This document shows positions 8,770-18,520 of a stretch of 64,000 nt of DNA, one piece after another; position 1 is the stretch's first letter, and the number at the start of each line of letters is the position of its first letter. Below the pieces are notes generated by a model. That model was not told the origin of the DNA. It did not search any database and was given only the letters and a program-made list of their open reading frames with translations. Source of the stretch: SPGG2 sp964194625 (GTDB lineage: Bacteria; Pseudomonadota; Gammaproteobacteria; Acidiferrobacterales; SPGG2); NCBI GenBank assembly GCA_964194625.1, contig CAXMNC010000202.1, forward strand, positions 1 to 64,000, in the 5' to 3' direction. The position numbers and the translations under genes were made by a program.

Positions 8770-11700
8770 ATGTCGCTACAACCATCGGGCAGAACCGCCG
8801 AACTCATCGACAAGCTAGTTTCACATGCCCAGAAGAAACTACCCAAAGGACAAACCAAACAGGTAGAAGCGTTTCTGCGCCAATACTACCTTTGGGTGTC
8901 GCCGGGCGATCTATTAAAGCAAGATATCCTCGATCTTAGCGGCGCCGCATTGGCCCATTGGCAGTTGGCGCGCCAACGCTCACCGGGCGAAGCAAAGGTC
9001 CGGGTCTACAATCCACAATTCGAAAAACATGGTTGGCAATCCTCCCACACGATCGTCGAGATCGTCACCGACGATATGCCCTTTCTCGTCGATTCTGCGT
9101 CCATGGCGCTGAATCGTTATGGACTCACTATACATCTAACCATCCACCCCGTCGTGTCCGTGCGCCGCAGCGCCCAAGGCAAGCTGCTCGACATATTACC
9201 AGTGGCCGAAAGCAAGGATGGGACAGCAGAGTCCTTTATGCACTTTCAAATAGACAAACAGACCGAGACGCCGGTATTGGAGAAGCTGGCGACCGAAATT
9301 CGACTTGTACTCGACGATGTGAATCGGGCATGCACGGATTGGAAGGCCATACGCGAGAAGGTGCTCGATATCATACGTGAACTGGATGAAAATCCCCCGC
9401 CGCTCGCCAAAGATGAAATCGAAGAAGCGCAGACATTCTGTCGATGGATCGAGGGCGATCACTTTACGTTCTTGGGATATTGTGAATACGACCTCAAAAA
9501 GGCGAATGGTCAACTTCAACTTGCGTCTGGGTCCACATTGGGAATCCTAAGAGGCTCGCAGAAAGAAACATTCTCGGTACTACCGACAGAAACGCAAGAG
9601 TACGGTCGTTCGAAACAACTTCTTGTCGTCGCCAAGGCAAGCTCTCGCGCTACGGTGCATCGTCCGGTGTATATGGATTTCATCGGCGTTAAGCGTTTCG
9701 ATGCCAAGGGTAAACCGAATGGTGAGCACTGCATTCTCGGACTCTTCACCTCTGCGGCATATAGACGAAATCCACGTAAGATTCCGTTTTTGCGTCAAAA
9801 GACCAAGCGGATAATGGATCGCTCCAAATTGCTATCGAACAGCCACGCCGGTAAGGCGCTGCAGAACGTTATCGAAACCTATCCGCGTGATACCTTGTTC
9901 CAGATATCCGAGGACGAATTGTTTAGTAGCGCGATGGGAATCCTGGAGTTGCAGGAGCGCCAACGCATTCGCTTGTTCGTCAGCCGTGATGCCTACGCTC
10001 GCTTCTACTCATGCATGGTTTACGTGCCACGTGAACGCTACAACCGTGAGTTGCGCATGCGTATTCAGGGGATCTTGTTAGAAGCGTTCAGTGGGATAGG
10101 CGTCGAGTTCGATACGTTGTTCTCCGAATCTATTTTGGCGCGGATTCACTACGTGGTCCATACGGATCCTACCAGCCGCATCGATTATGACGTCAACGAG
10201 GTTGAGGCGCGTATTATCGAGGCGGCACGATCATGGCAAGACAATCTACGTGACACTTTGACCGAGCGCTATGGCGAAGAGAAAGGCAACGTGCTGTTGC
10301 GAAACTATGGCGATGCGTTTCCGGGTGGCTATCGTGAAGACTTTGCGGCGCGAACTGCTGCCATAGACATCGAACGTATGGAATCTATCCGTGATACCGA
10401 CGAGTTGGGGATTTCGTTCTACAGACCGTTGGTCGAAACTGAAGGTGGTGTTCGCTTGAAGCTATTCTCTAGCGGCAAACCTATCCCGCCTTCGGACGCC
10501 TTACCGATGATTGAAAACATGGGGCTAAAGGTGGTCGGAGAGCGTCCTTACGAGATTAGGCGTCGAGATGGGAGTCCCGTATGGATCCATGAGTTCAATA
10601 TGGTCCACACCCAAGGCCTCGAGGTCGATCTCGATGAAGTTGGCGAGACATTCCAAGACGCATTCGCCCGTGTCTGGCGCGGTTTAATTGAAAATGACGG
10701 CTTCAATCGACTCGTGCTTAGCGCCGGGTTGAGTTGGCGTGGGACTGTGGTGTTACGAGCCTACTGTAAATATCTCTTACAAATTCGTGTGCCCTTTAGT
10801 CGCACCTACATGGTGGAAACACTTACTAACCATTCGAATATCGCTCGTTTGCTCGTTGATTTATTCCGCGCGCGATTTGATCCGGCGCGCGTTGACCAAG
10901 CCGAAGCCCGGGTGGCCGATCTGCTCTCTCAGATTGAACAACATATCGACTCGGTCGCTAGTCTAGATGAGGATCGTATCCTCCGTAGCTTCTTAAACGT
11001 AATCCAGGCGACACTACGTACGAACTTTTTTCAAAAGCAAAGTGACGGCCAACCAAAACCATATTTGTCGTTCAAGCTCGATCCCGACCGTATTGACAAC
11101 ATGCCACTGCCAAAACCGATGTTCGAGATCTTCGTGTTTTCGCCGCGAACCGAAGCACTACATCTTCGTGGTGGCAAAGTTGCCCGTGGTGGACTGCGCT
11201 GGTCGGATCGGCGTGAGGATTTCCGCACAGAGGTGTTGGGGCTCATGAAGGCCCAGATGGTTAAGAACGCAGTGATCGTGCCCGTTGGATCAAAGGGTGG
11301 CTTTGTCGTTAAACAACCACCGGTTGGTGGTGATCGTGAATCGCTCGCAAAAGAGGTTGTGGCCTGCTACACAACTTTCATCTCCGGCATGCTCGACATT
11401 ACCGACAACCTGCAGGGCGGTGCAGTAGTTCCGCCCAAAGATGTGGTGCGGTACGACGAAGATGACCCCTACCTGGTGATCGCGGCTGACAAGGGTACTG
11501 CCACGTTTTCTGATATCGCCAATGGCGTGGCGAAGGACTACGGGCTCTGGCTCGGCGATGCCTTCGCCTCTGGTGGTTCCGCTGGCTACGACCATAAGAA
11601 GATGGGCATCACGGCGCGCGGGGGTTGGGAGTCGGTGAAGCGACACTTCCGAGAATTGGGTATCGACATCCAGAGTACAGACTTCACCGTGATGGGGATT

Positions 11701-13620
11701 GGCGACATGGCTGGCGACGTGTTCGGCAACGGCATGTTGTTGTCTAGACATATTAAGCTGGTCGGCGCGTTTAACCATGTGCATATATTTCTCGATCCCG
11801 ATCCAGATCCGGAGGCTTCCTATCGCGAACGCGAACGTCTATTTAACCTGCCTCGATCCAACTGGCGTGCCTACAACCAAGAGCTTATCTCCAAAGGTGG
11901 TGGGATCTTTGAGCGCAGCGCCAAGTCGATACCGCTTTCTGCCGAGGTACGGCAATTGCTGCGCGTTGACGTCAATCATATGGCGCCCAATGAATTGGTC
12001 AACGCGATGCTCAAGGCGCCGGTAGATCTGCTGTGGAATGGTGGTATCGGCACTTATGTGAAGGCTGAGTCTGAGACCCATATGGATGCAGCCGATCGCG
12101 CCAACGATGCCGTTCGCGTCAACGGTAGAGATCTTAGCTGCCGCGTCGTTGGCGAAGGCGGTAACCTTGGTTTGACACAGTTAGGCCGCACCGAATATGC
12201 ACGTAAAGGCGGCAAAGTCTATACAGATTTCATCGACAATTCCGCTGGTGTCGATTGCTCGGACCATGAGGTCAATATCAAGATCTTGTTGAATCAAGTC
12301 GTCGCAAGCGGCGATATGACTCAAAAGCAGCGCAACAACCTACTCGCGAGTATGACCGACGAGGTCGCAGAATTGGTATTGGGGGACAACTACGGTCAGT
12401 CACAGGCGATAAGTATCGCCACAATGCAGGCACCGGCCTTGTTTGCAGAGCACACCCGTTTCATGCGCCACCTGGAGCGCCTTGGAAAACTGGACCGTGA
12501 AGGGGAATTTCTACCAAGCGACAAGATCATTGCCGATCGGCAGGCGGCGCAAGAAGGGTTCACCAAACCCGAGATTTCGGTGTTGTTTGCCTACAGCAAG
12601 ATGACGCTGTACGAAGAACTGTTGTCCTCCGATGTGCCGGAGGATCCCTATTTGTCTAACGCGTTGCCGCGCCATTTTCCCAAACGCCTGGGCGAGCGCT
12701 TTAGCTCGGAGATGTACAATCATCGGCTAAGAAGGGAAATAATCGCTACGCACATTATCAATAGCATGGTCAATCGCGCTGGCCCCACATTTGCCTTTCG
12801 AATGCGCGAAGAGAGCGGGGCAGAGGCCCCCGATATCACGCGCGCCTACGCCGCCGCCCACGAGATCTTTAACATCCACGACCTTTGGACGGAGATCGAG
12901 TCGTTAGATAACAAAGTAACGGCGCAGATGCAGATGGCCATGCTGTTTGCCGATACGGGAGGGCTTATCGAACGTGCGACCCTTTGGTTGTTACGAAATC
13001 GCCGGCCGCCGCTAGACATTGCCACCACTGTGTCGTACTTCAAAGAGGGTGTTCGTGAGCTGGCGGAGAGCCTGCCCAAACCGCTAGCCGCCGTGAACAG
13101 GCTCGACCTGAAGCAGCGATACAAGCACTTTTCTTCCGAAAACGTGCCCAGCGCATTGGCTGAACGTATCGCTGGGCTAATTGCCCTCTCATCTGCATTA
13201 GATATTGTCGAGGTGTCAAAGGCTAGCAGACGCAACGTGCCAACGGTTGCGGCGCTCTACTTCGCCCTTGGGGCACGACTGGAATTGCAGTGGTTACGCG
13301 AACAGATCGCGGATTTAAAGGTGAGAAATCATTGGCATACGCTGGCGAAATCAGCGTTACGCAATGATCTACACGTCCAGCAACGTCACCTTACAACGGA
13401 AGTGTTGAATACCAGCAAGAGGACGGTTGGCGCCAAGGCGATGGTCGATACGTGGGTCTCGGACAATCAGTTCGTTGTTGATCGCTTCATGGAGCGCGTC
13501 TCGGATCTACAGGCGAGCGACACCGTGGATTTTGCGATGCTGTCCGTAGCGTTAAACGAGGTGCACAGTCTACGCCAAGCGGAGAGACCCACCACGCAGG
13601 CGTCGGTATCCGCGGCGTAG
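8770..13620 (+). CDS. gdhB: NAD-specific glutamate dehydrogenase, large (180-kDa) type
   Basis: Oxidative deamination of glutamate to 2-oxoglutarate with NAD. 1616 aa, the size of the L_180 class known from Pseudomonas, Caulobacter and Streptomyces. It has an N-terminal regulatory part of about 750 residues, then the catalytic region. There, KVARGGLRWSDRREDFRTEV leads to LMKAQMVKNAVIVPVGSKGG (about residues 818-838), which carries the catalytic lysines; nucleotide binding follows around VVGEGGNLGLTQLGR. A large C-terminal helical region closes it. The gene is monocistronic. With the Aap importer nearby it fits growth on amino acids as carbon and nitrogen source. Confidence 0.96.
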   Translation: MSLQPSGRTAELIDKLVSHAQKKLPKGQTKQVEAFLRQYYLWVSPGDLLKQDILDLSGAALAHWQLARQRSPGEAKVRVYNPQFEKHGWQSSHTIVEIVTDDMPFLVDSASMALNRYGLTIHLTIHPVVSVRRSAQGKLLDILPVAESKDGTAESFMHFQIDKQTETPVLEKLATEIRLVLDDVNRACTDWKAIREKVLDIIRELDENPPPLAKDEIEEAQTFCRWIEGDHFTFLGYCEYDLKKANGQLQLASGSTLGILRGSQKETFSVLPTETQEYGRSKQLLVVAKASSRATVHRPVYMDFIGVKRFDAKGKPNGEHCILGLFTSAAYRRNPRKIPFLRQKTKRIMDRSKLLSNSHAGKALQNVIETYPRDTLFQISEDELFSSAMGILELQERQRIRLFVSRDAYARFYSCMVYVPRERYNRELRMRIQGILLEAFSGIGVEFDTLFSESILARIHYVVHTDPTSRIDYDVNEVEARIIEAARSWQDNLRDTLTERYGEEKGNVLLRNYGDAFPGGYREDFAARTAAIDIERMESIRDTDELGISFYRPLVETEGGVRLKLFSSGKPIPPSDALPMIENMGLKVVGERPYEIRRRDGSPVWIHEFNMVHTQGLEVDLDEVGETFQDAFARVWRGLIENDGFNRLVLSAGLSWRGTVVLRAYCKYLLQIRVPFSRTYMVETLTNHSNIARLLVDLFRARFDPARVDQAEARVADLLSQIEQHIDSVASLDEDRILRSFLNVIQATLRTNFFQKQSDGQPKPYLSFKLDPDRIDNMPLPKPMFEIFVFSPRTEALHLRGGKVARGGLRWSDRREDFRTEVLGLMKAQMVKNAVIVPVGSKGGFVVKQPPVGGDRESLAKEVVACYTTFISGMLDITDNLQGGAVVPPKDVVRYDEDDPYLVIAADKGTATFSDIANGVAKDYGLWLGDAFASGGSAGYDHKKMGITARGGWESVKRHFRELGIDIQSTDFTVMGIGDMAGDVFGNGMLLSRHIKLVGAFNHVHIFLDPDPDPEASYRERERLFNLPRSNWRAYNQELISKGGGIFERSAKSIPLSAEVRQLLRVDVNHMAPNELVNAMLKAPVDLLWNGGIGTYVKAESETHMDAADRANDAVRVNGRDLSCRVVGEGGNLGLTQLGRTEYARKGGKVYTDFIDNSAGVDCSDHEVNIKILLNQVVASGDMTQKQRNNLLASMTDEVAELVLGDNYGQSQAISIATMQAPALFAEHTRFMRHLERLGKLDREGEFLPSDKIIADRQAAQEGFTKPEISVLFAYSKMTLYEELLSSDVPEDPYLSNALPRHFPKRLGERFSSEMYNHRLRREIIATHIINSMVNRAGPTFAFRMREESGAEAPDITRAYAAAHEIFNIHDLWTEIESLDNKVTAQMQMAMLFADTGGLIERATLWLLRNRRPPLDIATTVSYFKEGVRELAESLPKPLAAVNRLDLKQRYKHFSSENVPSALAERIAGLIALSSALDIVEVSKASRRNVPTVAALYFALGARLELQWLREQIADLKVRNHWHTLAKSALRNDLHVQQRHLTTEVLNTSKRTVGAKAMVDTWVSDNQFVVDRFMERVSDLQASDTVDFAMLSVALNEVHSLRQAERPTTQASVSAA

Positions 13621-13823
13621 AAAAATCAGACACCGCTCACGGCCCCGCTGCTAGCAAGATCTTTTCCAATAGGCGGCACACTGCGCCAGGGTAACCTAGC
13701 GTTCTGTTGTGACGTCCAGCGCGGATACGACACCTCGCAGCCGTGACAACGGTTCTGCCAACGGCAAAAACTGTGTAAGCTATCCCTTGCCAACAAGAAC
13801 AATCCTCTGTCGTTTTCCAAACC

Positions 13824-14678
13824 ATGCAAACGAGTAGTTTCTTAAGTATTAGTGCCCACGAATTTCACAAGATTGCCTACACCGAATGGGGGGACCCAGA
13901 CAACGAGCGCGTATTGATTTGCGTGCACGGCCTCACCCGTAATGGACGAGACTTTGATTTCTTGGCCAAGGCGCTCGCGGAAGACTACCGAGTAGTGTGT
14001 CCTGATATCGTCGGACGTGGACACAGTGAGTGGCTTAAGGTCAAGGAGGACTATATCTACGCGACCTATGACGTCGATGTGGCCGCACTCATCGCACGGT
14101 TGGATGTGGAGCGCGTGGACTGGCTGGGCACATCCATGGGCGGCCTCATCGGCATGTTGCTCGCCGCCCTGCCAAATACACCAATCCGGCGGCTTATCAT
14201 CAATGACATCGGTCCCTTCATTCCCAAGGCGGCCCTAGAGCGTATTGCGCAATACGTAGGCACTGACCCGCGCTTTGAGAGTCTTGCCGATGTCGAAGCT
14301 CACTTGCGTGAGGTCCACGCGGGATTTGGGCCGCTAACGGATAAACAATGGGGGCACCTCACCCGTCATAGTGCGCACAAAACAGAAGACGGCCGTTACG
14401 CCCTTATGTATGACCCCGCCATTGCGTTGCGCTTCACGACTGAGCCCCTCGAAGACATGGACTTGTGGGCGGTGTGGGACCAGATCGGTTGCCCGGTCCT
14501 GCTACTTCGCGGAACGGAATCCGACATGCTGCTTGCGGAGATCGCCGAAGAAATGCAGACGCGAGGTCCGCGGACGCAGCTCGTGGAATTGGCCGGCGTC
14601 GGTCACGCGCCGGCACTAATGGCGAAAGACCAGATCGACGTCATCCGTGACTGGTTACTAGACACTCGTGAATCGTGA
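13824..14678 (+). CDS. alpha/beta hydrolase
   Basis: 284-aa soluble hydrolase. It shows the oxyanion strand ICVHGLTRNGRDFD (residues 27-41), PDIVGRGHS, the nucleophile elbow GTSMGGLIG (Ser in G-x-S-M-G, about residue 104), a late acid in LLRGTESDML and the catalytic His in VGHAPALM. These are all of a Ser-Asp-His triad. The substrate cannot be told; relatives act on esters, lactones or C-C bonds. The stop codon lies inside a heptameric repeat tract, so the C-terminus (DTRES) is encoded by the repeat. It converges with gabD. Confidence 0.88.
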   Translation: MQTSSFLSISAHEFHKIAYTEWGDPDNERVLICVHGLTRNGRDFDFLAKALAEDYRVVCPDIVGRGHSEWLKVKEDYIYATYDVDVAALIARLDVERVDWLGTSMGGLIGMLLAALPNTPIRRLIINDIGPFIPKAALERIAQYVGTDPRFESLADVEAHLREVHAGFGPLTDKQWGHLTRHSAHKTEDGRYALMYDPAIALRFTTEPLEDMDLWAVWDQIGCPVLLLRGTESDMLLAEIAEEMQTRGPRTQLVELAGVGHAPALMAKDQIDVIRDWLLDTRES

Positions 14679-14701
14679 ACCGTAAGCCGTGAGTCGAAAC
14701 T
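14667..14701 (+). repeat. degenerate heptanucleotide repeat tract
   Basis: Five consecutive 7-nt units in phase: CGTGAAT, CGTGAAC, CGTAAGC, CGTGAGT and CGAAACT. The first two contain the end of the hydrolase gene, including its TGA stop. A hairpin follows immediately. Such tracts resemble short intergenic heptamer arrays of other proteobacterial genomes; the role is unknown. Confidence 0.6.
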
Positions 14702-14734
14702 CGGCTCGCGATCGCTGGTGTCGGCGCGAGCCGA
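14701..14734. terminator. hairpin between convergent hydrolase and gabD
   Basis: TCGGCTCGCG (14701-14710), a 14-nt loop, then the perfect complement CGCGAGCCGA (14725-14734). It lies 23 nt past the hydrolase stop and 46 nt past the gabD stop on the other strand. No T-run on either side, so termination in both directions is likely from position but not proven by sequence. Confidence 0.6.
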
Positions 14735-14779
14735 CTGGTGAAACCCCGATTGCGCAGTGACACTGGCGACACGATGTAT

Positions 14780-16258
14780 CTATTTGTCGATCCCCCCCAT
14801 ACACAGATACTTGATCTCCAGAAACTCGTCCATGCCGTACCTCGAACCTTCGCGTCCGATGCCTGACTCTTTCATACCGCCGAAGGGTGCCACTTCGTTA
14901 GAGATGATGCCCTCGTTAACGCCAACAATGCCGTACTCCAGCGCCTCCGACACGCGCCAGATGCAGCCGATGTCGCGACTGTAAAAGTAGGCGGCGAGCC
15001 CGAACTCCGTGTCGTTCGCCATACGAATCGCTTCCTCTTCGTCGTGAAAGCGGAACAATGGCGCTACCGGGCCAAACGTTTCTTCGTTCGCGACCGCCAT
15101 CTCCGGCGTCATCTGCGTCAACAGCGTGGGCTCGAAGAAAGTTCCGCCAAGGGCGTGGCGTGAACCGCCGGCGACGACTTGTGCGCCCTTTTGGGTAGCG
15201 TCCGCTATATGGAATTCCACCTTCTCGACCGCGCGCATGTCGATTAGCGGCCCTTGTTGCACGCCATCCTCGAGACCGTTGCCTACCTTGAGCTTGCCCA
15301 CCGCATCCGCCATCTTTTCGGCAAACGCATCGTAGACGGCATCTTGCACCAGAACCCGGTTCGCGCACACGCAGGTCTGACCGGCATTCCGATACTTCGA
15401 TGCCATGGCGCCAGCGACGGCAGCGTCGAGGTCTGCATCGTCGAAGACAATGAATGGTGCGTTGCCGCCGAGTTCCAACGACACCTTCTTGACCGTGTCT
15501 GCACACTGGGCCATGAGCGCCTTGCCTACTTCGGTCGAACCCGTGAAGCCGAGCTTTCGTACGGTCGGATTGCTCGTGAGTTCAGCCCCGATCACCGCCG
15601 ACGGTCCGGTGATCACATTGAATACGCCCTTGGGCATTCCTGCGCGTTCTGCCAACTCTGCGAGCGCAAGTGCCGTATACGGTGTTTGTGATGCCGGCTT
15701 GCTCACAACGGTACAACCGGCGGCCAGTGCCGGTGCACACTTACGCGTAATCATGGCCGCCGGAAAGTTCCACGGCGTGATCGCGGCGACCACACCAATC
15801 GGTTGTTTCAGCACGACGATACGCTTACCGCGCAGCGGATGCGGCATGGTATCGCCGTAGACTCGCTTGCCCTCTTCGGCGAACCATTCTATGAACGAGG
15901 CGGCATAGGCGATCTCGCCCCGGGATTCCGCGAGCGGCTTACCCTGCTCCGTAGTCATGAGGACCGCCAGATCCTCCTGGTTTTCCATCATGAGCTCGAA
16001 CCATCTGCGCATGATGACCGCGCGTTCCTTACCGGTCATCGCCCGCCACTCGGGCCAGGCCGCATCGGCGGCAGCGATAGCGCGACGCGTATCTTCAGTA
16101 GCCAACCCAGGCACCGTGCCTAGGACGCTGCCGGTGGCCGGATTGTTGACTTCGATGACGGCACCATCTTGCGCATCCACCCACGCGCCATCGATGTAAC
16201 AGCGTTCACGAAATAGCGAGGTGTTACTCAGGTTCACAGTCGCAGTGTTCAGGTTCAC
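14780..16258 (-). CDS. gabD: NAD(P)-dependent succinate-semialdehyde dehydrogenase
   Basis: Oxidises succinate semialdehyde (from GABA) to succinate; cytosolic aldehyde dehydrogenase superfamily member, 492 aa as usual. Catalytic residues are visible: Glu 262 in VSLELGGNAP and Cys 296 in NAGQTCVCANR. The NAD-binding FTGSTEVGK and the oxyanion region TPWNFPAAMITRK are intact. The second cysteine two residues after the nucleophile is the redox-sensitive pair typical of GabD. The start is GTG (16256-16258), 7 nt after GGAGGG. Paralogues in the family make the exact aldehyde uncertain, but sequence blocks fit GabD best. Confidence 0.88.
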   Translation of the reverse strand: MNLNTATVNLSNTSLFRERCYIDGAWVDAQDGAVIEVNNPATGSVLGTVPGLATEDTRRAIAAADAAWPEWRAMTGKERAVIMRRWFELMMENQEDLAVLMTTEQGKPLAESRGEIAYAASFIEWFAEEGKRVYGDTMPHPLRGKRIVVLKQPIGVVAAITPWNFPAAMITRKCAPALAAGCTVVSKPASQTPYTALALAELAERAGMPKGVFNVITGPSAVIGAELTSNPTVRKLGFTGSTEVGKALMAQCADTVKKVSLELGGNAPFIVFDDADLDAAVAGAMASKYRNAGQTCVCANRVLVQDAVYDAFAEKMADAVGKLKVGNGLEDGVQQGPLIDMRAVEKVEFHIADATQKGAQVVAGGSRHALGGTFFEPTLLTQMTPEMAVANEETFGPVAPLFRFHDEEEAIRMANDTEFGLAAYFYSRDIGCIWRVSEALEYGIVGVNEGIISNEVAPFGGMKESGIGREGSRYGMDEFLEIKYLCMGGIDK

Positions 16259-16425
16259 GTTAATTCCCTCCAGTTTGTTCGTTTTGTCCGATCCCGTGCC
16301 TCTAAGAGCGGCAAGACCTTAATCATAAGCGACATTATGCAGCGTCCGCGCGCCGTGCGCCAAAGGCCACCATAAGGCTGCTCCTGGGGGCGTGTGTAGA
16401 TGTTGGCAAAGGCATTGGTTTTCCC

Positions 16426-17559
16426 CTAGCCGCCTGTGGGTATGAGGATCTGGCGGACGGTGCGGCCCGACGCGAGGCGATCGAACGCCGCATTCAAATC
16501 ATCAAAACCGAGATGGTCGCTCATTAGCCGGTTCACGGGCAATCGGCCTTGCCGGTACAGGGCGATAAACCGCGGTATATCCCTCGCAGGTACGCAACTG
16601 CCCACATAGCTGCCCTTAAGCGTGCGTTCCTCCGCCACCAGGCTCACTGCCTGTAAGGCCAGCGTATGCTCGGGATGGGCAAGCCCTGCCGTCACCGTGG
16701 TACCGCCGCGACGGGTAATTCTATAAGCCAAGTCAAGCGCCTTGACCGAACCCGCCATCTCGAAGGCGTAGTCCACGCCGCCTTGAGTGGCCTCCTTCAC
16801 AGCCGCTGCGCAGTCGCTGTCGCCAGCTCTGAAGGTATCGGTAGCGCCAAGTTGACGCGCGAGCGCCAGCTTCTCATCGATAACGTCGATCGCGACGATG
16901 CGTTGCGCACCGACAAGCACCGCTCCCAGCAAGGCGTTGAGGCCCACACCGCCGAGGCCGACGACTGCTACCGTCGCCGCCGGCGGCACGCGTGCGGTAT
17001 GCACCACGGCCCCTACCCCGGTTAACACCGCACAGCCAAACAGTGCCGCCTCATCGAGCGGCAACTCACTATCGACCTTGATCAGCGATTGGCGCGAGAC
17101 CACTGCGTATTCGGCAAACGCCGATATCCCCATGTGATGATTGATGGCTTTGTCGTTGCGATGAAGCCGGCGTGCACCCGATAACAGTGCACCGGCGGAG
17201 TTGGCGTGAAAGCCCGGCTCGCATAAGGCGGGACGTCCTTCCATGCACGGCAGACAATGGCCGCAACTCGGGACAAAGACCATGACCACGTGATCATCGG
17301 TACGAATGTCTTTCACACCGGCACCCAGCTCACGCACAATCCCAGCCGCTTCATGACCGAGGGCCATCGGCGTGGGTCGGGGCCGGTCGCCGTTGATAAC
17401 GGATAGGTCGGAATGACACAGTCCGGCCGCCTTCACTTCCACCAGCACCTCACCCTCACCGGGTGGGTCGAGTTCGACCTCCTCGATATGGAGCGGGCGG
17501 CTTTCCGCATAGGGTGGTGGCAACTCCATTTCGTGCAAGACGGCGGCTCTCGTTTTCAT
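16426..17559 (-). CDS. zinc-dependent alcohol dehydrogenase (class III-like)
   Basis: 377-aa medium-chain dehydrogenase. Catalytic-zinc ligands are visible in AAGLCHSDLSV and LGHEAAGIV; the structural zinc lobe shows four cysteines (CGHCLPCMEGRPALC). The Rossmann motif is VVGLGGVGLNALLG. The frame is open to 17664, but the ATG at 17557-17559 is preceded by AGGAGG and matches the family N-terminus (MKTRAAVLHE). The sequence resembles class III/aryl-alcohol enzymes; substrate unknown. It lies upstream of gabD on the same strand (167-nt gap) and diverges from panC. Confidence 0.85.
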   Translation of the reverse strand: MKTRAAVLHEMELPPPYAESRPLHIEEVELDPPGEGEVLVEVKAAGLCHSDLSVINGDRPRPTPMALGHEAAGIVRELGAGVKDIRTDDHVVMVFVPSCGHCLPCMEGRPALCEPGFHANSAGALLSGARRLHRNDKAINHHMGISAFAEYAVVSRQSLIKVDSELPLDEAALFGCAVLTGVGAVVHTARVPPAATVAVVGLGGVGLNALLGAVLVGAQRIVAIDVIDEKLALARQLGATDTFRAGDSDCAAAVKEATQGGVDYAFEMAGSVKALDLAYRITRRGGTTVTAGLAHPEHTLALQAVSLVAEERTLKGSYVGSCVPARDIPRFIALYRQGRLPVNRLMSDHLGFDDLNAAFDRLASGRTVRQILIPTGG

Positions 17560-17592
17560 GCTCTGTCCTCCTGGTGGTATCGAGCGTTGTTG

Positions 17593-17628
17593 CCCGCCTA
17601 TTATAACGTCACCGAATAGACAGGCGGG
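17593..17628. promoter_or_regulatory. inverted repeat in the adh-panC divergent promoter region
   Basis: CCCGCCT (17593-17599) and AGGCGGG (17622-17628) form a 7-bp dyad around an AT-rich core, TATTATAA, that looks like a -10 element. The spacer between the divergent starts is under 100 nt, so a shared promoter/operator is likely. Which regulator would bind is unknown. Confidence 0.4.
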
Positions 17629-17652
17629 TCGTCCGTGTGGCAGCCTGACCGC

Positions 17653-18519
17653 ATGGTTGTGCATCTACCTGATCCGGACAGCGCGCGCGGGTGGTGCGCA
17701 GAGCAGCGGGCAGCCGGTCGCTCGATTGGTTTCGTGCCCACCATGGGTGGGTTACACGAAGGACACCTGTCGCTCGTGCGCCGCGCCGTGGCCGAGAACG
17801 AAATCACTTGTGTCAGCATCTTTGTCAATCCGCTGCAATTCAACGACCCGGGGGATTTGGCGAGCTATCCGCGTAATCTAGACGACGATATACGGCAACT
17901 ACAAGACATAGGGTGCGACATGGTCTTCACCGGTACCTTCGAGCAGTTTTTTCCCGACGTCGAATCCCCCGAGGACATCGTACAACGAGATCCTGGGCCG
18001 GGAGCGGATGGGGTCGAAGGAGCGGGCCGGCCCGGGCACTTCGCGGGGGTCGCTACCATTTGCGAGCGCCTGTTCAAAGTGGTTGGCTCAGCGCGCGCCT
18101 ACTTTGGCGAAAAGGACTTTCAACAAACGTTGGTCGTAAAAGATCTTGCACGGGCGCTAGGTTACCCCGAGATTGTCGTGTGTCCGACCGTGCGGGAGCC
18201 CTCAGGGTTGGCGTACTCCTCACGTAACGTCTTGCTCACAGACAGTGAGCGTGAGCGTGCGGCTTGTATATCTCGTGCACTGTTCAGTGCGCGCCACGCC
18301 TGGCATCAAGGCGAGTGCGAGGCTGGGAAATTACGCGAGGTGATGTTGCGTGAGCTCGACGTTGACGGCATAGACGTGGAATACGCCGAGCTAAGAGACC
18401 CGCACGATTGGCGACCCGAAGCGCCAGCAGGAAGCCTGGTACATGCACAAGCGCTGATCGCGGCACGGATCGGCAAGGCGCGCCTTATCGATAACCTGCG
18501 CTTGGATTGCGGCGCTTAG
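17653..18519 (+). CDS. panC: pantothenate synthetase (pantoate--beta-alanine ligase)
   Basis: Condenses pantoate with beta-alanine and ATP to pantothenate, the last step before coenzyme A synthesis. It has the adenylation signature FVPTMGGLHEGH near the N-terminus, SIFVNPLQFN, RPGHFAGVATI, YFGEKDFQQTLVV and the KMSKS-equivalent PSGLAYSSRNVLLT. 288 aa from ATG 17653; an in-frame GTG at 17635 is an alternative, as neither has a strong Shine-Dalgarno. No panB or panD is near. Its stop is 1 nt from the end of the convergent mmsA. Beta-alanine is its substrate and also a likely substrate of the aminotransferase at 20.3-21.6 kb. Confidence 0.92.
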   Translation: MVVHLPDPDSARGWCAEQRAAGRSIGFVPTMGGLHEGHLSLVRRAVAENEITCVSIFVNPLQFNDPGDLASYPRNLDDDIRQLQDIGCDMVFTGTFEQFFPDVESPEDIVQRDPGPGADGVEGAGRPGHFAGVATICERLFKVVGSARAYFGEKDFQQTLVVKDLARALGYPEIVVCPTVREPSGLAYSSRNVLLTDSERERAACISRALFSARHAWHQGECEAGKLREVMLRELDVDGIDVEYAELRDPHDWRPEAPAGSLVHAQALIAARIGKARLIDNLRLDCGA

Positions 18520-18520
18520 T

